Assembly (NCBI RefSeq): GCF_008312895.1
Contig: NZ_VSSP01000013.1
Span: 1-64,000 of the forward strand
Length of the DNA stretch: 64,000 nt
DNA from: Luteimonas suaedae
GTDB taxonomy: Bacteria; Pseudomonadota; Gammaproteobacteria; Xanthomonadales; Xanthomonadaceae
Direction: 5' to 3'
The position numbers were made by a program, and so were the translations under genes. Below are positions 18,634 to 30,609 of the stretch, piece by piece (position 1 is the first letter of the stretch; the number at the start of each line of letters is the position of its first letter). Under the pieces are notes generated by a model that did no database searches, was not told where the DNA came from, and saw only the letters and a list, made by a program, of their open reading frames with translations.

Positions 18634-21213
18634 ATGCCCAAGAGCGCCGTACAGACGCCCGAACACACGCCACTGATGCGCCAGTTCTTCGCCGCCAAGG
18701 CGGAGCACCCGGACGTGCTGCTGTTCTTTCGCATGGGCGACTTCTACGAGTTGTTCTACGACGATGCGCGCAAGGCGGCGCGGCTGCTCGACATCACCCT
18801 GACCCAGCGCGGCGCCTCGGGCGGACAGCCGATCCCGATGGCCGGCGTGCCGCACCACGCGGCCGAGGGCTACCTGGCGCGGCTGGTGGCGCTGGGCGAG
18901 TCGGTGGCGATCTGCGAGCAGATCGGCGATCCCGCCGCCAGCAAGGGCCTGGTCGAGCGCAAGGTGGTGCGCATCGTCACCCCCGGCACGGTGACCGACG
19001 AGGCCTTGCTGGACGAACGCCGCGACACCCTGCTGCTGGCGCTGGCGCGATCGAAGCAGGGTTACGGCCTGGCCTGGGCCGACCTGGCCGGCGGCCGTTT
19101 CCTGGTCAACGAGGTCGCCAACGACGACCAGCTCGAAGCCGAACTCTCGCGCCTGGATCCGGCCGAACTGCTGCTGCCCGACGAGGAAGGCTGGCCGGCA
19201 TTCCTGGCCGCGCGCAAGGGCATGCGCCGGCGCGCGCCGTGGCTGTTCGACGCCGACAGCGGCCGCCGCCAGCTGCTGCAGTTCTTCGGGCTGCACGACC
19301 TGACCGGCTTCGGCCTGGAGGACCGCCCGCGCGCCATCGCCGCCGCCGGCGCCCTGCTCGGCTACGTCGAAGAGACGCAGAAACAGCGCCTGCCGCACCT
19401 GACCGCGATCGCGGTGGAAACCGGCGACGGCGCGATCGCGATGAACGCCGCCACCCGCCGCCATCTCGAGCTCGACACCCGCGTCGACGGCGAGCACCGC
19501 CATACCCTGCTCGGCGTGCTCGACAGCACGGTCACGCCGATGGCCGGGCGCCTGCTGCGGCGCTGGCTGCACCGGCCGCTGCGCGACCGCGGCGTACTCG
19601 GCGAGCGCCACCATGCCGTCGCCACGCTGATCGACAACCGTGCCGACACGGATCTGCGCGAGCGTTTCCGCGCCCTGGGCGATCTCGAGCGCATCCTCTC
19701 GCGCATCGCCCTGCGCTCGGCGCGGCCGCGCGACCTGTCCACCCTGCGCGACGGCCTGGCGATGCTGCCGGAACTGCGCGCACTGCTGGCGCCGCTGGAT
19801 TCGCCGCGCCTGCAGGTCCTGGCCGAGAGCCTGGGCGAGCACGCCGCCGAGGCGCACCTGCTGGCGACGGCGCTGGTGGAGCAGCCGCCGGTGCTGGCCC
19901 GCGACGGCGGCGTCTTCACCGCCGGCCATGACGTCGAGCTGGACGAGCTGCGCGCGCTCAGCGGCAACGCCGACCAGTTCCTGGTCGACCTGGAGGCGCG
20001 CGAGCGCGCGGCCAGCGGCATCCCGACCCTGAAGCTCGGCTACAACCGCGTCCACGGCTACTACATCGAGATAAGCAAGGCGCAGGCCGGCAAGGCGCCG
20101 ACGCACTACACCCGCCGGCAGACGCTGACCAATGCCGAACGCTACATCACCGAGGAACTGAAGCAATTCGAGGACAAGGTACTGTCGGCGCGCGAGCGCG
20201 CACTGGCGCGCGAACGGCTGCTGTACGAACAACTGCTCGACGCCCTCAACGCACGGCTCGACGCGCTGAAGCAGTGCGCCGCGGCGCTGAGCGAACTCGA
20301 CGTGCTGGCCGCCTTCGCCGAACGCGCGCAGGCGCTGGACTGGTCGCGGCCGCAGCTGACCGCCGAGCCCGGCCTGCGCATCGAACGCGGCCGCCACCCG
20401 GTGGTGGAGGCGGTGCGCGAGGAGCCGTTCGAACCCAACGACCTGATCCTCGACGACGACCGCCGCATGCTGGTGATCACCGGCCCCAACATGGGCGGCA
20501 AGAGCACCTACATGCGGCAGAACGCGCTGATCGTACTGCTGGCGCACATCGGCAGCTTCGTGCCGGCGGCGCGCGCGGTGATCGGTCCGATCGACCGCAT
20601 CCTCACTCGCATCGGCGCCGGCGACGACCTCGCCCGTGGCCAGTCGACCTTCATGGTCGAGATGAGCGAGACCAGCTACATCCTGCACCATGCCACCGAC
20701 CAGTCGCTGGTGCTGATGGACGAGATCGGCCGTGGCACCTCCACCTACGACGGCCTGGCGCTGGCCGAAGCGTGCGCGCGGCACCTGGCGAGCGCGAACC
20801 GCAGCTACACCCTGTTCGCCACCCACTACTTCGAACTCACCGCGCTCGCCGCGCCGGGCAGCGGCGTGGCCAACGTGCATCTCGACGCGGTCGAGCACGG
20901 GGACTCGCTGGTGTTCATGCATGCGGTCAAGGAAGGACCGGCCGACCGCAGCTTCGGCCTGCAGGTCGCCGCGCTGGCGGGACTGCCGAAATCGGTCGTC
21001 GGCGACGCCCGCGGCCGCCTGGCCGAACTGGAACAGCGCGGCCACGAAACCCAGGCCGCCACGATGCGGCCGCAGGCGCTGGACGGCCCACAGCAGATCG
21101 GCCTGTTCGCACCGTCGTCTGCGGCGCTGGAAGCCCTGGCCGCGCTGGATCCCGACGAGCTGACGCCGAAGCAGGCGCTGGAAGCGCTGTACCGCCTGAA
21201 ATCGCTGACCTGA
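18634..21213 (+). CDS. mutS: DNA mismatch repair protein MutS
   Basis: 859 aa. Recognises mismatches and small loops and recruits MutL. Domains in order: mismatch-binding domain with the Phe-X-Glu motif in [12 protein letters not shown] (about residue 30), connector and lever/clamp domains, and an ABC-type ATPase with Walker [10 protein letters not shown] near residue 620, signature loop [10 protein letters not shown], Walker [14 protein letters not shown] and the [11 protein letters not shown] histidine motif. The ending [19 protein letters not shown] is the MutL-interacting/tetramerisation tail. The start [15 protein letters not shown] gives a family-like lead of 15 residues; an ATG at 18604 would add 10. 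Monocistronic. Confidence 0.97.
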   Translation: MPKSAVQTPEHTPLMRQFFAAKAEHPDVLLFFRMGDFYELFYDDARKAARLLDITLTQRGASGGQPIPMAGVPHHAAEGYLARLVALGESVAICEQIGDPAASKGLVERKVVRIVTPGTVTDEALLDERRDTLLLALARSKQGYGLAWADLAGGRFLVNEVANDDQLEAELSRLDPAELLLPDEEGWPAFLAARKGMRRRAPWLFDADSGRRQLLQFFGLHDLTGFGLEDRPRAIAAAGALLGYVEETQKQRLPHLTAIAVETGDGAIAMNAATRRHLELDTRVDGEHRHTLLGVLDSTVTPMAGRLLRRWLHRPLRDRGVLGERHHAVATLIDNRADTDLRERFRALGDLERILSRIALRSARPRDLSTLRDGLAMLPELRALLAPLDSPRLQVLAESLGEHAAEAHLLATALVEQPPVLARDGGVFTAGHDVELDELRALSGNADQFLVDLEARERAASGIPTLKLGYNRVHGYYIEISKAQAGKAPTHYTRRQTLTNAERYITEELKQFEDKVLSARERALARERLLYEQLLDALNARLDALKQCAAALSELDVLAAFAERAQALDWSRPQLTAEPGLRIERGRHPVVEAVREEPFEPNDLILDDDRRMLVITGPNMGGKSTYMRQNALIVLLAHIGSFVPAARAVIGPIDRILTRIGAGDDLARGQSTFMVEMSETSYILHHATDQSLVLMDEIGRGTSTYDGLALAEACARHLASANRSYTLFATHYFELTALAAPGSGVANVHLDAVEHGDSLVFMHAVKEGPADRSFGLQVAALAGLPKSVVGDARGRLAELEQRGHETQAATMRPQALDGPQQIGLFAPSSAALEALAALDPDELTPKQALEALYRLKSLT

Positions 21214-21282
21214 CGCGGCGAACGACCGGCCGTCCACCGTGCCCCCAGTGCGGCGCTTGCTCCACGATCCGTTTCCGATACC

Positions 21283-21357
21283 GACGTCGTAGCGCCGAGC
21301 TTGCTCGGCTGCACGGGTTCCCGGCGGGCGCCGCGGGGCAAGCGCCGTGGTACGGGT
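21283..21357. repeat. GTAG-type hairpin repeat downstream of mutS
   Basis: GTAGCGCCGAGCTTGCTCGG forms a hairpin (CCGAGC/GCTCGG) followed by a second GC-rich stem near CGGCGGGCGCCG. A shorter relative, GTAGGCCGAGCTTGCTTCG, occurs at 24892. The first stem may also act as a mutS terminator. The remaining 21214-21446 interval has no gene. Confidence 0.45.
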
Positions 21358-21446
21358 AAGGGCAATAGGTCGCGAACGGATGGCGCGGCGAGGCGCTACA
21401 GTAGCCCTGCGCAACCACGCGCTCCATTGCATAAGGACCCGCCGTC

Positions 21447-22067
21447 ATGACCGACTCCCTGACCGATCAACTCCTCAGCCAGCTCGACGGCGCGCCGCTG
21501 CAGCAGATCGCGCAGCAACTCGGCGTCGGCCAGGCGCAGGCGGCGGGCGCGGTCGGCACCGCCCTGCCGCTGCTGATGGGGGCGCTGGGCCGCAACGCCA
21601 GCCAGTCGCAGGGCGCGGAAGCGCTGTTCGGCGCGCTGCAGAAGAACCACGCCGGCGGCGACATCGGCAGCGTGCTCGGCGCGGTGCTCGGCGGCGCCTC
21701 CTCGCCGCAGGCCGATGGCGCCGGCATCCTCGGCCATGTCTTCGGTGGCAGGCAGCAGCGCGCCGAAGCCGGGCTCGGCCAGGCCACGGGCCTCGGCGGC
21801 GAACGCGCCGGGCAGCTGTTGAAGATCCTCGCGCCGATCGTGCTGGCGTTCCTGGCCAAACAGACGTTCCAGGGCCAGGGCGGCGGCGGTAGTCCGGCGA
21901 CCCCGCAAGGGCTCGGCGCGGTCCTGGGCCAGGAGCAACAGCAGGTCGCCCGCCAGGGCGGTGCCGCGGGCCTGCTCGGGGCGGTACTCGACCAGGACGG
22001 CGACGGTGAACTCGGGCTCGGCGACCTGCTCAAGATCGGCGGCGGGCTGCTGGGCAGCAAGACCTGA
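21447..22067 (+). CDS. DUF937 domain-containing protein
   Basis: 206 aa. Leading segment TDQLLSQLDGAPLQQIAQQL followed by LGVGQAQAAGAVGTALPLLM is the DUF937 helix pair. Long Gly/Ala/Gln-rich stretches (about residues 60-170) suggest helical bundles with flexible linkers. The C-terminus has LLGAVLDQDGDGELGLGDLL, which looks like a degenerate EF-hand/dockerin-like DxDGDGE loop seen in many family members. The family is related to E. coli YidB; function is unknown. No signal peptide. Confidence 0.8.
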   Translation: MTDSLTDQLLSQLDGAPLQQIAQQLGVGQAQAAGAVGTALPLLMGALGRNASQSQGAEALFGALQKNHAGGDIGSVLGAVLGGASSPQADGAGILGHVFGGRQQRAEAGLGQATGLGGERAGQLLKILAPIVLAFLAKQTFQGQGGGGSPATPQGLGAVLGQEQQQVARQGGAAGLLGAVLDQDGDGELGLGDLLKIGGGLLGSKT

Positions 22068-22164
22068 AAATCGAGGAGACGGGCCTGAAGTGGTTCGTCG
22101 ACATCGCGCCCGTGTCATCCCGGCGCGGGCCGGGATGACGACCTCCTGTTGGCATCGAGCGCGG

Positions 22165-24557
<2,393 letters not shown>

Positions 24558-24698
24558 TCCCTGAGAATCGGCCCCGGAGATCCGGCCGACAGCCTCGACC
24601 TGGTACCGGCGTCCCGGACTGGGTCGAGGCCGATCGCCTGGTCCAGCCGATGCGGACCCTCGACAACCGGTCGGACGCCACCCCGCCTGCCCGCTCTT
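24558..24698. other. Intergenic segment downstream of katG
   Basis: 141 bp following the katG stop, leading into the REP pair at 24699. No gene or clear T-tailed terminator is visible; together with the REP pair it makes up the 352-bp gap before hslR. Confidence 0.4.
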
Positions 24699-24842
24699 CG
24701 TAGGAGCGCGCCATGCGCGCGATGCCGCGGACATCGGGCCGCCCGCGGATTCCGGTGACCGGCGCGCCTGCCGGTCCAGAAGCGCGGCATCCACCGGATC
24801 CTGCAGGCAACCGCGGCATCGCGCGCATGGCGCGCTCCTACG
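24699..24842. repeat. Inverted GTAG REP pair (REPIN-like element), copy 2
   Basis: 144 bp: left arm GTAGGAGCGCGCCATGCGCG, right arm CGCGCATGGCGCGCTCCTAC. The spacer holds ATTCCGGTGACCGGCGCGCC and GGCATCCACCGGAT, shared with the copies at 1955 (inverted) and 26983. It lies between the convergent katG and hslR genes. Confidence 0.85.
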
Positions 24843-24909
24843 GCAAGTCCAGGGATCTGCGACTCGGAGGTCCCGGGCACAGCCGGCCCCGTAGGCCGAG
24901 CTTGCTTCG

Positions 24910-25308
24910 CTACGTGGCGTCGATGTCGCCCAGCGCGCGGATCAGCCGGCGTGCACGCTTGTCCGGCTTGCCTTCCGGCGGGTGATAGCCCGCGCGCGCC
25001 GCGCGCAGTTCCGCCAGCCGCGTCTCGCGCGCCTTGCGCGAGTCCTCGGACTCCCGGTACAGCGCCTGCGCCACCTTCGCCGGTCCGCGGCTGGTGGACA
25101 GGCCCAGCACCTCGACCTCGAACGTTTCCTCGCCGCGCACGATCCGCAACCGGTCGCCGACGCGCACGCCGCGCGCGGGTTTGGCCTGTTGCCCGCCGAC
25201 GTCCACCTTCCCGCTTCCCACCGCCTGTTTCGCCAGGCTGCGGGTCTTGAAGAAACGCGCGGCCCACAACCAGAGGTCGAGGCGTACGTTGTCGGGAGCA
25301 TCGGTCAT
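24910..25308 (-). CDS. hslR: Heat shock protein 15 (S4-domain RNA-binding protein)
   Basis: 132 aa with an N-terminal S4 domain: [20 protein letters not shown] and [11 protein letters not shown]...VRVGDRL. Hsp15 binds stalled 50S subunits that still carry peptidyl-tRNA and helps recycle them. The basic C-terminus ([16 protein letters not shown]) is usual. It is a lone gene on the minus strand after rplS, separated from that gene by a terminator. Confidence 0.9.
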   Translation of the reverse strand: MTDAPDNVRLDLWLWAARFFKTRSLAKQAVGSGKVDVGGQQAKPARGVRVGDRLRIVRGEETFEVEVLGLSTSRGPAKVAQALYRESEDSRKARETRLAELRAARAGYHPPEGKPDKRARRLIRALGDIDAT

Positions 25309-25466
25309 GGCGTTGTCACGAGATGAGTGGATCTGCCAGCGTGCATGGTCCTCTCGCGGATGACCGGTCCATTCCAGTCATGGCCGGGAGATCCGCATGA
25401 TCCGGTCGCATCCCGCCGATCGGCCAGCGCCGGATGGCAACGAACGGACCGTTCCCGCAAACGCAA

Positions 25467-25488
25467 ACGGCCACCTCGCGGTGGCCGT
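25467..25488 (-). terminator. Terminator of the rpsP-rimM-trmD-rplS operon
   Basis: On the minus strand a 9-bp stem ACGGCCACC-GCGA-GGTGGCCGT is followed by TTGCGTTTGC, 23 bp after the rplS stop codon. The tail is only moderately T-rich, but stem quality and position support termination. Confidence 0.75.
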
Positions 25489-25511
25489 GCGTGAAGCCGT
25501 GCGCCGCCAGC

Positions 25512-25967
25512 CTACTCGGCGGCGGGGGCGGCCGCTTCGGCGGCAGCGGCAGCGGCTTCGGCCTTGTCGGCGCTGGCCTTGGCGTTCTTGGCCTTGGCCT
25601 GGATCGACAGGTCTTCCCTGATGCGCGCCTTCTTGCCGCGCAGATCGCGCAGGTAGTACAGCTTGCCGGCGCGCACCGCACCGCGGCGCTTGACCTCGAC
25701 CGACTCGATCGCGGCGCTGTGGCTCTGGAACACGCGCTCGACACCGAAGCCGTGCGAGATCTTGCGCACGGTGAACGCGGAGTTCAGGCCGGCATTCTTC
25801 TTGGCGATGACCACGCCTTCATAGGCCTGCACGCGCTCGCGATTGCCTTCCTTGACCTTGACGTTGACGACGACGGTGTCGCCCGGGCCGAAGTCCGGCA
25901 GTGCGCGCTGGACCTGTTCTTTCTCGAAGTCCTGCAGGAGGGTGCTGAGGGATGGCTTGGTGGTCAT
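25512..25967 (-). CDS. rplS: 50S ribosomal protein L19
   Basis: 151 aa. Core residues about 1-120: [52 protein letters not shown] and [17 protein letters not shown] are the conserved L19 blocks. L19 sits at the 30S-50S interface. The last ~30 residues form an Ala/Lys/Glu low-complexity tail ([17 protein letters not shown]) that E. coli L19 (115 aa) lacks. The start MTTKPSLS is preferred because the upstream in-frame sequence has no family similarity. It ends the rpsP-rimM-trmD-rplS operon, although 195 bp separate it from trmD. Confidence 0.97.
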   Translation of the reverse strand: MTTKPSLSTLLQDFEKEQVQRALPDFGPGDTVVVNVKVKEGNRERVQAYEGVVIAKKNAGLNSAFTVRKISHGFGVERVFQSHSAAIESVEVKRRGAVRAGKLYYLRDLRGKKARIREDLSIQAKAKNAKASADKAEAAAAAAEAAAPAAE

Positions 25968-26162
25968 GGTCTTGGCCTGTTGGTGTCGTTGTCGGCGTGG
26001 TGCACGTGGACGCACGCTCATGGCATGGGCGGAACAGTAAGCCGCGTATTGTAACGACAAATTCCCTTGTGTGGCTAGGGCTTAGCCTCGGCGCGAGAAA
26101 CGAGGGGAGAAGCTGGCCCTGGGCTTCCTGGCCGGGCAAATCCGGGCTTTCCGCCTGACGCT

Positions 26163-26912
26163 TCAGCTTCCGCCGTCCCGGTCCCGCCGGTAGTCCGCAA
26201 GAAGCGCGCGGTCGGCCGGGGACAGGCCCTGCTCGTCGAGCAGGTCCGGCCGCCGCTCCCAGGTGCGGCCCAGCGCCTGCTGCCGGCGCCAGCGGGAGAT
26301 CTCGGCATGATTGCCCGACAGCAGCACCTCCGGCACCTCGCCCAGCGGATGGCTGACCGGCCGGGTGTAGTGCGGGCAGTCCAGCAGCCCGTCGTCCTCG
26401 AAGCTGTCCTGCGCCGCCGATTCGGCGTCGTTGAGGGCGCCGGCCTGCAGCCGAGCCACCGCGTCCACCACCACCGCCGCCGCCAGTTCGCCGCCGGACA
26501 GCACGTAATCGCCGATCGACAGCTCCTCGTCGACCTCGGCCCGGATCAGGCGCTCGTCGACGCCCTCGTAGCGGCCGCAGAGCAGCACCATGCGCTCGCG
26601 GCCGGCCAGCTCCCGCACCCTGGCCTGGTCCAGGCGCTGCCCCTGCGGGCTCAGGTAGATGACCCGCACCGGCGCCGGATCGGCGGCGCGCGCGGCGGCA
26701 ATGGCTGCACGCAGCGGGTCGATCAGCATCACCATGCCGGGGCCGCCGCCGAACGGACGGTCGTCGACACGGCGGTAGTTGCCCTCGGCGTAGTCACGCG
26801 GATTCCAGCCATGGAGCGACAGCAGTCCACGCTCCTGCGCGCGCCCGACCACGCCGAAACCCGCGCAGGCGGCGACGAATTCCGGGAACAGGCTGACGAT
26901 GTCGATGCGCAT
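26163..26912 (-). CDS. trmD: tRNA (guanine-N1)-methyltransferase TrmD
   Basis: 249 aa. Methylates G37 next to the anticodon, preventing +1 frameshifts. The SPOUT trefoil-knot motifs are clear: [12 protein letters not shown] at the N-terminus, [25 protein letters not shown] and [13 protein letters not shown]. The start at 26912 is the family start. Here the spacing to rimM is 226 bp, filled by a 7-bp microsatellite and a REP pair, in an operon that is usually compact. Confidence 0.97.
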   Translation of the reverse strand: MRIDIVSLFPEFVAACAGFGVVGRAQERGLLSLHGWNPRDYAEGNYRRVDDRPFGGGPGMVMLIDPLRAAIAAARAADPAPVRVIYLSPQGQRLDQARVRELAGRERMVLLCGRYEGVDERLIRAEVDEELSIGDYVLSGGELAAAVVVDAVARLQAGALNDAESAAQDSFEDDGLLDCPHYTRPVSHPLGEVPEVLLSGNHAEISRWRRQQALGRTWERRPDLLDEQGLSPADRALLADYRRDRDGGS

Positions 26913-26917
26913 GGGGC

Positions 26918-26959
26918 CGGGAATCGGGAATCGGGAATCGGGAATCGGGAATCGGGAAT
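26918..26959. repeat. 7-bp microsatellite (GGGAATC), 6 copies
   Basis: Six tandem GGGAATC units begin about 6 bp upstream of the trmD start codon, in the position where the trmD ribosome-binding site should be. On the coding strand this reads (GATTCCC)n, with no purine-rich Shine-Dalgarno. Same period as the array at 1-58. Confidence 0.9.
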
Positions 26960-26982
26960 GGTACGGGCAACGACCGCACCGC

Positions 26983-27125
26983 CGTAGGAGCGCGCCATGC
27001 GCGCGATGCCGCGGGCATCGTGCCGCCCGCAAATTCCGGTGACCGGCGCGCCGGCCGGCCCAGATCGCGGCATCCACCGGATTCTGCCGGCACCCGCGGC
27101 ATCGCGCGTATGACGCGCTCCTACG
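26983..27125. repeat. Inverted GTAG REP pair (REPIN-like element), copy 3
   Basis: 143 bp, with left arm GTAGGAGCGCGCCATGCGCG and a right arm altered at two positions (CGCGCGTATGACGCGCTCCT). The spacer matches copy 2 (ATTCCGGTGACCGGCGCGCC, GGCATCCACCGGATTCTGCC). It lies inside the ribosomal-protein operon, between rimM and trmD, 13 bp downstream of the rimM stop. Confidence 0.85.
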
Positions 27126-27138
27126 AGGCGACTCGGCG

Positions 27139-27654
27139 CTAGAACTCGGGGTCCCAGTCGACCACGACCACGCCGGCGTCGAAATCGACCGAGCGCACGT
27201 AGTCCGGGGTGACGAACGGAATCATCCGCTCACGGGCGTCGTCGCGGGCCACCAGCACGTCGTTGGCGCCGGTCTCGAACAGGTAGGCGACGCGGCCGAG
27301 CGGTACGCCGTCCACGGTTTCCACGCGCAGGCCTTCCAGGTCGACCCAGTAGTACTCGCCCGGGCCGGGCGGCGGCAGCACCGAACGCGGCACCCACAGC
27401 TCGGCGCCGCGCAGGGCCTCGGCGGCGTCACGATCGTCGACGTCGGGGAAACTGGCGACGATGCCTTTCGTGGTCTCGCGCCCGTGGGCGCCGGAAAGCG
27501 CGCGCTCGCGGCCCTGCGCATCGCGCAGCAGCCAGGGCTGATAGCGGAAGATCCGTTCGGGCGGGTCGGCGAAGGACTCGAGCTTGAGTTCGCCGCGCAC
27601 GCCGAAGGCCCCGTGGATCCTGCCCAGCAGGATGCGGCGTCCTGGATCGTTCAT
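27139..27654 (-). CDS. rimM: Ribosome maturation factor RimM
   Basis: 171 aa. Assembly factor that binds S19 during maturation of the 30S head. The N-terminal RimM domain opens [19 protein letters not shown]; the C-terminal PRC-barrel has [11 protein letters not shown] and ANDVLVARD, and ends [18 protein letters not shown] with VVVDWDPEF. It follows rpsP by 37 bp on the same strand. Confidence 0.96.
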   Translation of the reverse strand: MNDPGRRILLGRIHGAFGVRGELKLESFADPPERIFRYQPWLLRDAQGRERALSGAHGRETTKGIVASFPDVDDRDAAEALRGAELWVPRSVLPPPGPGEYYWVDLEGLRVETVDGVPLGRVAYLFETGANDVLVARDDARERMIPFVTPDYVRSVDFDAGVVVVDWDPEF

Positions 27655-27691
27655 GACCGGAGGGCCGCGCCCGGGGCGCGGCCGGTACGGA

Positions 27692-27958
27692 TCAGGCCGA
27701 AGCCTGGTCCTGCTGCGACTTGGCCGCTTCCCGGTACAGGTTGCGGACCTTGTCGGTCATCTGCGCGCCCTGCCCCACCCAATGGTCGACGCGGGCGGTA
27801 TCGAGTACCACGCGCTGCTCGGCGCCGGCGGCGACGGGGTTGTAGTAGCCCACGCGCTCGATGTTGCGACCGTCGCGCGCGCTGCGCGAGTCGGTGACGA
27901 TGATGTGGTAGAACGGACGCTTCTTGGCGCCGCCACGGGTCAGGCGGATCTTGACCAT
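27692..27958 (-). CDS. rpsP: 30S ribosomal protein S16
   Basis: 88 aa. [20 protein letters not shown] is the invariant S16 N-terminus, followed by [19 protein letters not shown]. It is the first gene of the rpsP-rimM-trmD-rplS operon. The start is preceded on the minus strand by AGGAAACTCCCGAAATG, giving a plausible ribosome-binding site. Confidence 0.97.
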   Translation of the reverse strand: MVKIRLTRGGAKKRPFYHIIVTDSRSARDGRNIERVGYYNPVAAGAEQRVVLDTARVDHWVGQGAQMTDKVRNLYREAAKSQQDQASA

Positions 27959-28010
27959 TTCGGGAGTTTCCTGTGTTGCCCAGTCGCCAGGACGGCGAGG
28001 TAAGTCGGGA

Positions 28011-28039
28011 ATTGTAAGCCATTGAACGGCGGTGGGAAA
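28011..28039 (-). promoter_or_regulatory. Likely promoter of the rpsP operon
   Basis: On the minus strand TACAAT (28011-28016) is a strong -10 box; a weak -35 TTTCCC (28034-28039) lies 17 bp upstream. The transcript would have a leader of about 45 nt. Confidence 0.45.
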
Positions 28040-28163
28040 CCCTGCCTGACACGCCGGCTTCCCGGCTCAGCGCGCCAGAATGTTGCCCCTGGCGTACCGG
28101 CGCCGCTCCGTTCGCATGCCGAGTCTTCACGGCCTTGCCCGTTGCGGCGCGGATCCGCGAGGT

Positions 28164-28961
28164 TCAGATCGGCTGCCAGGGCCGTCCGGACAGCGCGTCG
28201 GCGAGCAGGCGCAGGAAGGCCGGCTCGACCGCATAGCGTTCGGCATCGATCACGGCGATCGCCTGTACGCCGCGCGAATTGGCCGCGAAGGCCGCGACGA
28301 AGCCCCCCAGTTCCCGCAATGCGACCGGACGTACGGCCTGCGGCACGCCCGCGTCCGCAAGCCCGGCCTGCAGCAGGCGCTCGGTGACGCCCCGGAGGGC
28401 CGGTGCGTCGGGCCAGACCACCTGGCCGCCGTCGTGGAAGCCGATGTTCCAGACCGAACCTTCCAGGACGCCATCGTCCCCGTCCACGAACAGCGCATCG
28501 TCGTAACCGCCATGCACCGCGAGCCGGCGGTGGTGGAACAGCGGGAACGTGCCGACGTGCTTGATGTGTGGGGCCTCGCGCCGGTAGCGGAACGATTTCA
28601 CCCGGAGCGGGACATCCGCGGGTTGCGACGGCGGCAGGATCGCGACCAGGACGCACAGCTCCGCCGGTGCCGCTGCCGACGCGATGTCGTATCCGGGCGC
28701 GAACACGGTCGCCCGCAGCGTGCAGTCGGCGGTGTCCGCCGCCTGCAACGCGCGCCTGCATTCCGTGCGCACCCGCTCCGGCTCGAGTTCGCAGCCGAAC
28801 AGTTCCCGCGTCGCGTCGTAAAGCCGCCGCAGGTGCAGGTCGAACCCCTGCACCGCGCCGCCGCGTACCTGCATCGTGCTGAAATGCCCGTAGTTGGCCA
28901 GCGCCAGCGCGCGCAGCGCTTCGGCCGGCGCCGGGCGTCCGTCGATCCAGGCCGAGGTCAT
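28164..28961 (-). CDS. Class IV (PLP-dependent) aminotransferase family protein
   Basis: 265 aa. Fold type IV: the PLP-lysine lies in APHIKHVGTF (about residue 133), and LEGSVWNIGF corresponds to the conserved E-x-(S/T)-x-x-N segment. LHLRRLYDATRELFG is the N-terminal block. Family members are branched-chain aminotransferase, D-amino-acid transaminase and aminodeoxychorismate lyase (PabC); the length and the weak match favour a PabC-like protein, but the exact reaction is not settled. It begins 20 bp past the ffh stop, on the same strand, so it is probably read from the ffh transcript. Confidence 0.7.
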   Translation of the reverse strand: MTSAWIDGRPAPAEALRALALANYGHFSTMQVRGGAVQGFDLHLRRLYDATRELFGCELEPERVRTECRRALQAADTADCTLRATVFAPGYDIASAAAPAELCVLVAILPPSQPADVPLRVKSFRYRREAPHIKHVGTFPLFHHRRLAVHGGYDDALFVDGDDGVLEGSVWNIGFHDGGQVVWPDAPALRGVTERLLQAGLADAGVPQAVRPVALRELGGFVAAFAANSRGVQAIAVIDAERYAVEPAFLRLLADALSGRPWQPI

Positions 28962-28980
28962 CGCGCCGGCCGTCGGCGCG

Positions 28981-30345
28981 TCAGCGGAACGGCATGTCGC
29001 GGCCGCCCATCATGCCCTGCAGGCCGCGCATCATGCCCTTCATGCCGCCGCGGGCCATCTTGCCCATCATCTTTTCCATCTGCTGGTACTGCTTCATCAG
29101 CTTGTTGACGTCGGCCGGCGTGGTGCCGGAGCCCCTGGCGATGCGGGCGCGACGCGAGCCGTTGAGCAGGGTCGGGTTGCGGCGCTCCTTCTTGGTCATC
29201 GAATCGATGATCGCGACCATGCGCGGCACTTCCTTGCCGATGGCCTGCTGCTTGAGGTGATCCGGCACCTGGCCGATGCCCGGCAGCTTGTCCATGAGCC
29301 CGGCGATGCCGCCCATGTCCTGCATCTGGCCCAGCTGGTCGCGCATGTCGTTGAGGTCGAACTTCTTGCCCTTGGCGACCTTCTGCGCCAGCTTCGCCGC
29401 CTTGTCCTTGTCGACCTGCTGCTCGACCTGCTCGACCAGGCTGAGCACGTCGCCCATGTCGAGAATGCGGCTGGCGACGCGATCGGGATGGAACACGTCG
29501 AGGCCGTCGATCTTCTCGCCGGTGCCGATGAACTTGATCGGGCGGCCGGTGATGTAGCGCACCGACAGCGCCGCGCCGCCGCGGGCGTCGCCGTCGGTCT
29601 TGGTCAGCACCACGCCGGTCAGCGGCAGCGCCTCGGCGAACGCCTTGGCGGTGTTCGCCGCGTCCTGACCGGTCATGGCGTCGACCACGAACAGGGTCTC
29701 GACCGGATCGACCGCGGCGTGCAGCGCCTTGATCTCGGCCATCATCGCCTCGTCGATGGCGAGGCGGCCGGCGGTATCGACGATCAGCACGTCGGCGTAG
29801 GACTTGCGGGCGTCGTCGATCGCCGCACGCACGATCGCTTCCGGCTTCTGCCCGGCGTCGGACGAATGGAACTGCACGCCGGCCTGCGCGGCCAAGGTCT
29901 TCAGCTGCTCGATCGCGGCCGGGCGGTAGACGTCGGCGCTGACCACCATCACTTTCTTCTTGCGGCGCTCCTTCAGGTGCTTGGCCAGCTTGCCGACGGT
30001 GGTGGTCTTGCCAGCGCCCTGCAGGCCGGCCATCAGGATCACCGCCGGCGCCGGCACGTTGAGGTCGAGTTCGCTGGCCTGCGCGCCCATCACCGTGGTC
30101 AGCTCGTCGCGGACGATCCTGATCAGCGCCTGGCCGGGGGTGAGCGATTTGAGCACTTCCTGGCCGACCGCACGCACCTTGATCCGCTCGATCAGGGCCT
30201 GCACCACCGGCAGCGCCACGTCGGCCTCGAGCAGCGCGATGCGCACCTCGCGGGTCGCCTCGCGGATGTTCTCCTCGCTCAGGCGGCCGCGGCCGCGCAG
30301 GCGTTCCATGGTGCCGGACAGGCGCTGGGTCAGGGACTCGAACAT
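28981..30345 (-). CDS. ffh: Signal recognition particle protein Ffh
   Basis: 454 aa. SRP GTPase that with 4.5S RNA delivers nascent inner-membrane proteins to FtsY. N domain (residues about 1-90), G domain with the P-loop GLQGAGKTTT, DTAGRLAIDE and TKTDGDARGGA, and a methionine-rich M domain (GSRRARIARGSGTTPADVNK, then MKGMMRGLQGMMGG) that binds signal peptides and RNA. Divergent from the CcsA-like gene, as in many gammaproteobacteria. Confidence 0.98.
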   Translation of the reverse strand: MFESLTQRLSGTMERLRGRGRLSEENIREATREVRIALLEADVALPVVQALIERIKVRAVGQEVLKSLTPGQALIRIVRDELTTVMGAQASELDLNVPAPAVILMAGLQGAGKTTTVGKLAKHLKERRKKKVMVVSADVYRPAAIEQLKTLAAQAGVQFHSSDAGQKPEAIVRAAIDDARKSYADVLIVDTAGRLAIDEAMMAEIKALHAAVDPVETLFVVDAMTGQDAANTAKAFAEALPLTGVVLTKTDGDARGGAALSVRYITGRPIKFIGTGEKIDGLDVFHPDRVASRILDMGDVLSLVEQVEQQVDKDKAAKLAQKVAKGKKFDLNDMRDQLGQMQDMGGIAGLMDKLPGIGQVPDHLKQQAIGKEVPRMVAIIDSMTKKERRNPTLLNGSRRARIARGSGTTPADVNKLMKQYQQMEKMMGKMARGGMKGMMRGLQGMMGGRDMPFR

Positions 30346-30398
30346 AGGGGAGACGCGGGGGTGGACGGCCGCGAATTATACCGCCCGACCGACGCCCC

Positions 30399-30540
30399 CG
30401 TAGGAGCGCGCCATGCGCGCGATGCCGCGGGTATCCGGTTGCAGGCATTCGCCAAGACACATGGCCCGCAACGGGGCGGGGATCGACTTCGTCTCGCGAT
30501 TCCGACACCCGCGGCATCGCGCGCATGGCGCGCTCCTACG
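30399..30540. repeat. Inverted GTAG REP pair with a different spacer, copy 4
   Basis: Arms as in the other copies (GTAGGAGCGCGCCATGCGCG and CGCGCATGGCGCGCTCCTAC), total 142 bp. The middle about 75 bp does not match the spacer shared by copies 1-3, yet the length is almost the same. It occupies the divergent promoter region of ffh and the CcsA-like gene. Confidence 0.8.
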
Positions 30541-30609
30541 GGATCAGCCGCGCGTGATCCGAGGTCCCGAACCCGTGTGTACGGCCAGCGCATGTGCGAC
30601 ACTCCCGCG

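Noticed and set aside
18295-21432. 1045-codon open frame antisense to mutS
   Set aside because: A shadow frame of a high-GC gene. The sense strand encodes full-length MutS; the antisense product has no recognisable motif. The same applies to long antisense frames over alaS, katG, the TonB receptor genes and the dehydratase.
28894-30609. N-terminal extension of the CcsA-like gene by 572 codons
   Set aside because: The extension is antisense to ffh and crosses a REP pair. The protein begins credibly at 30610 with a membrane helix.
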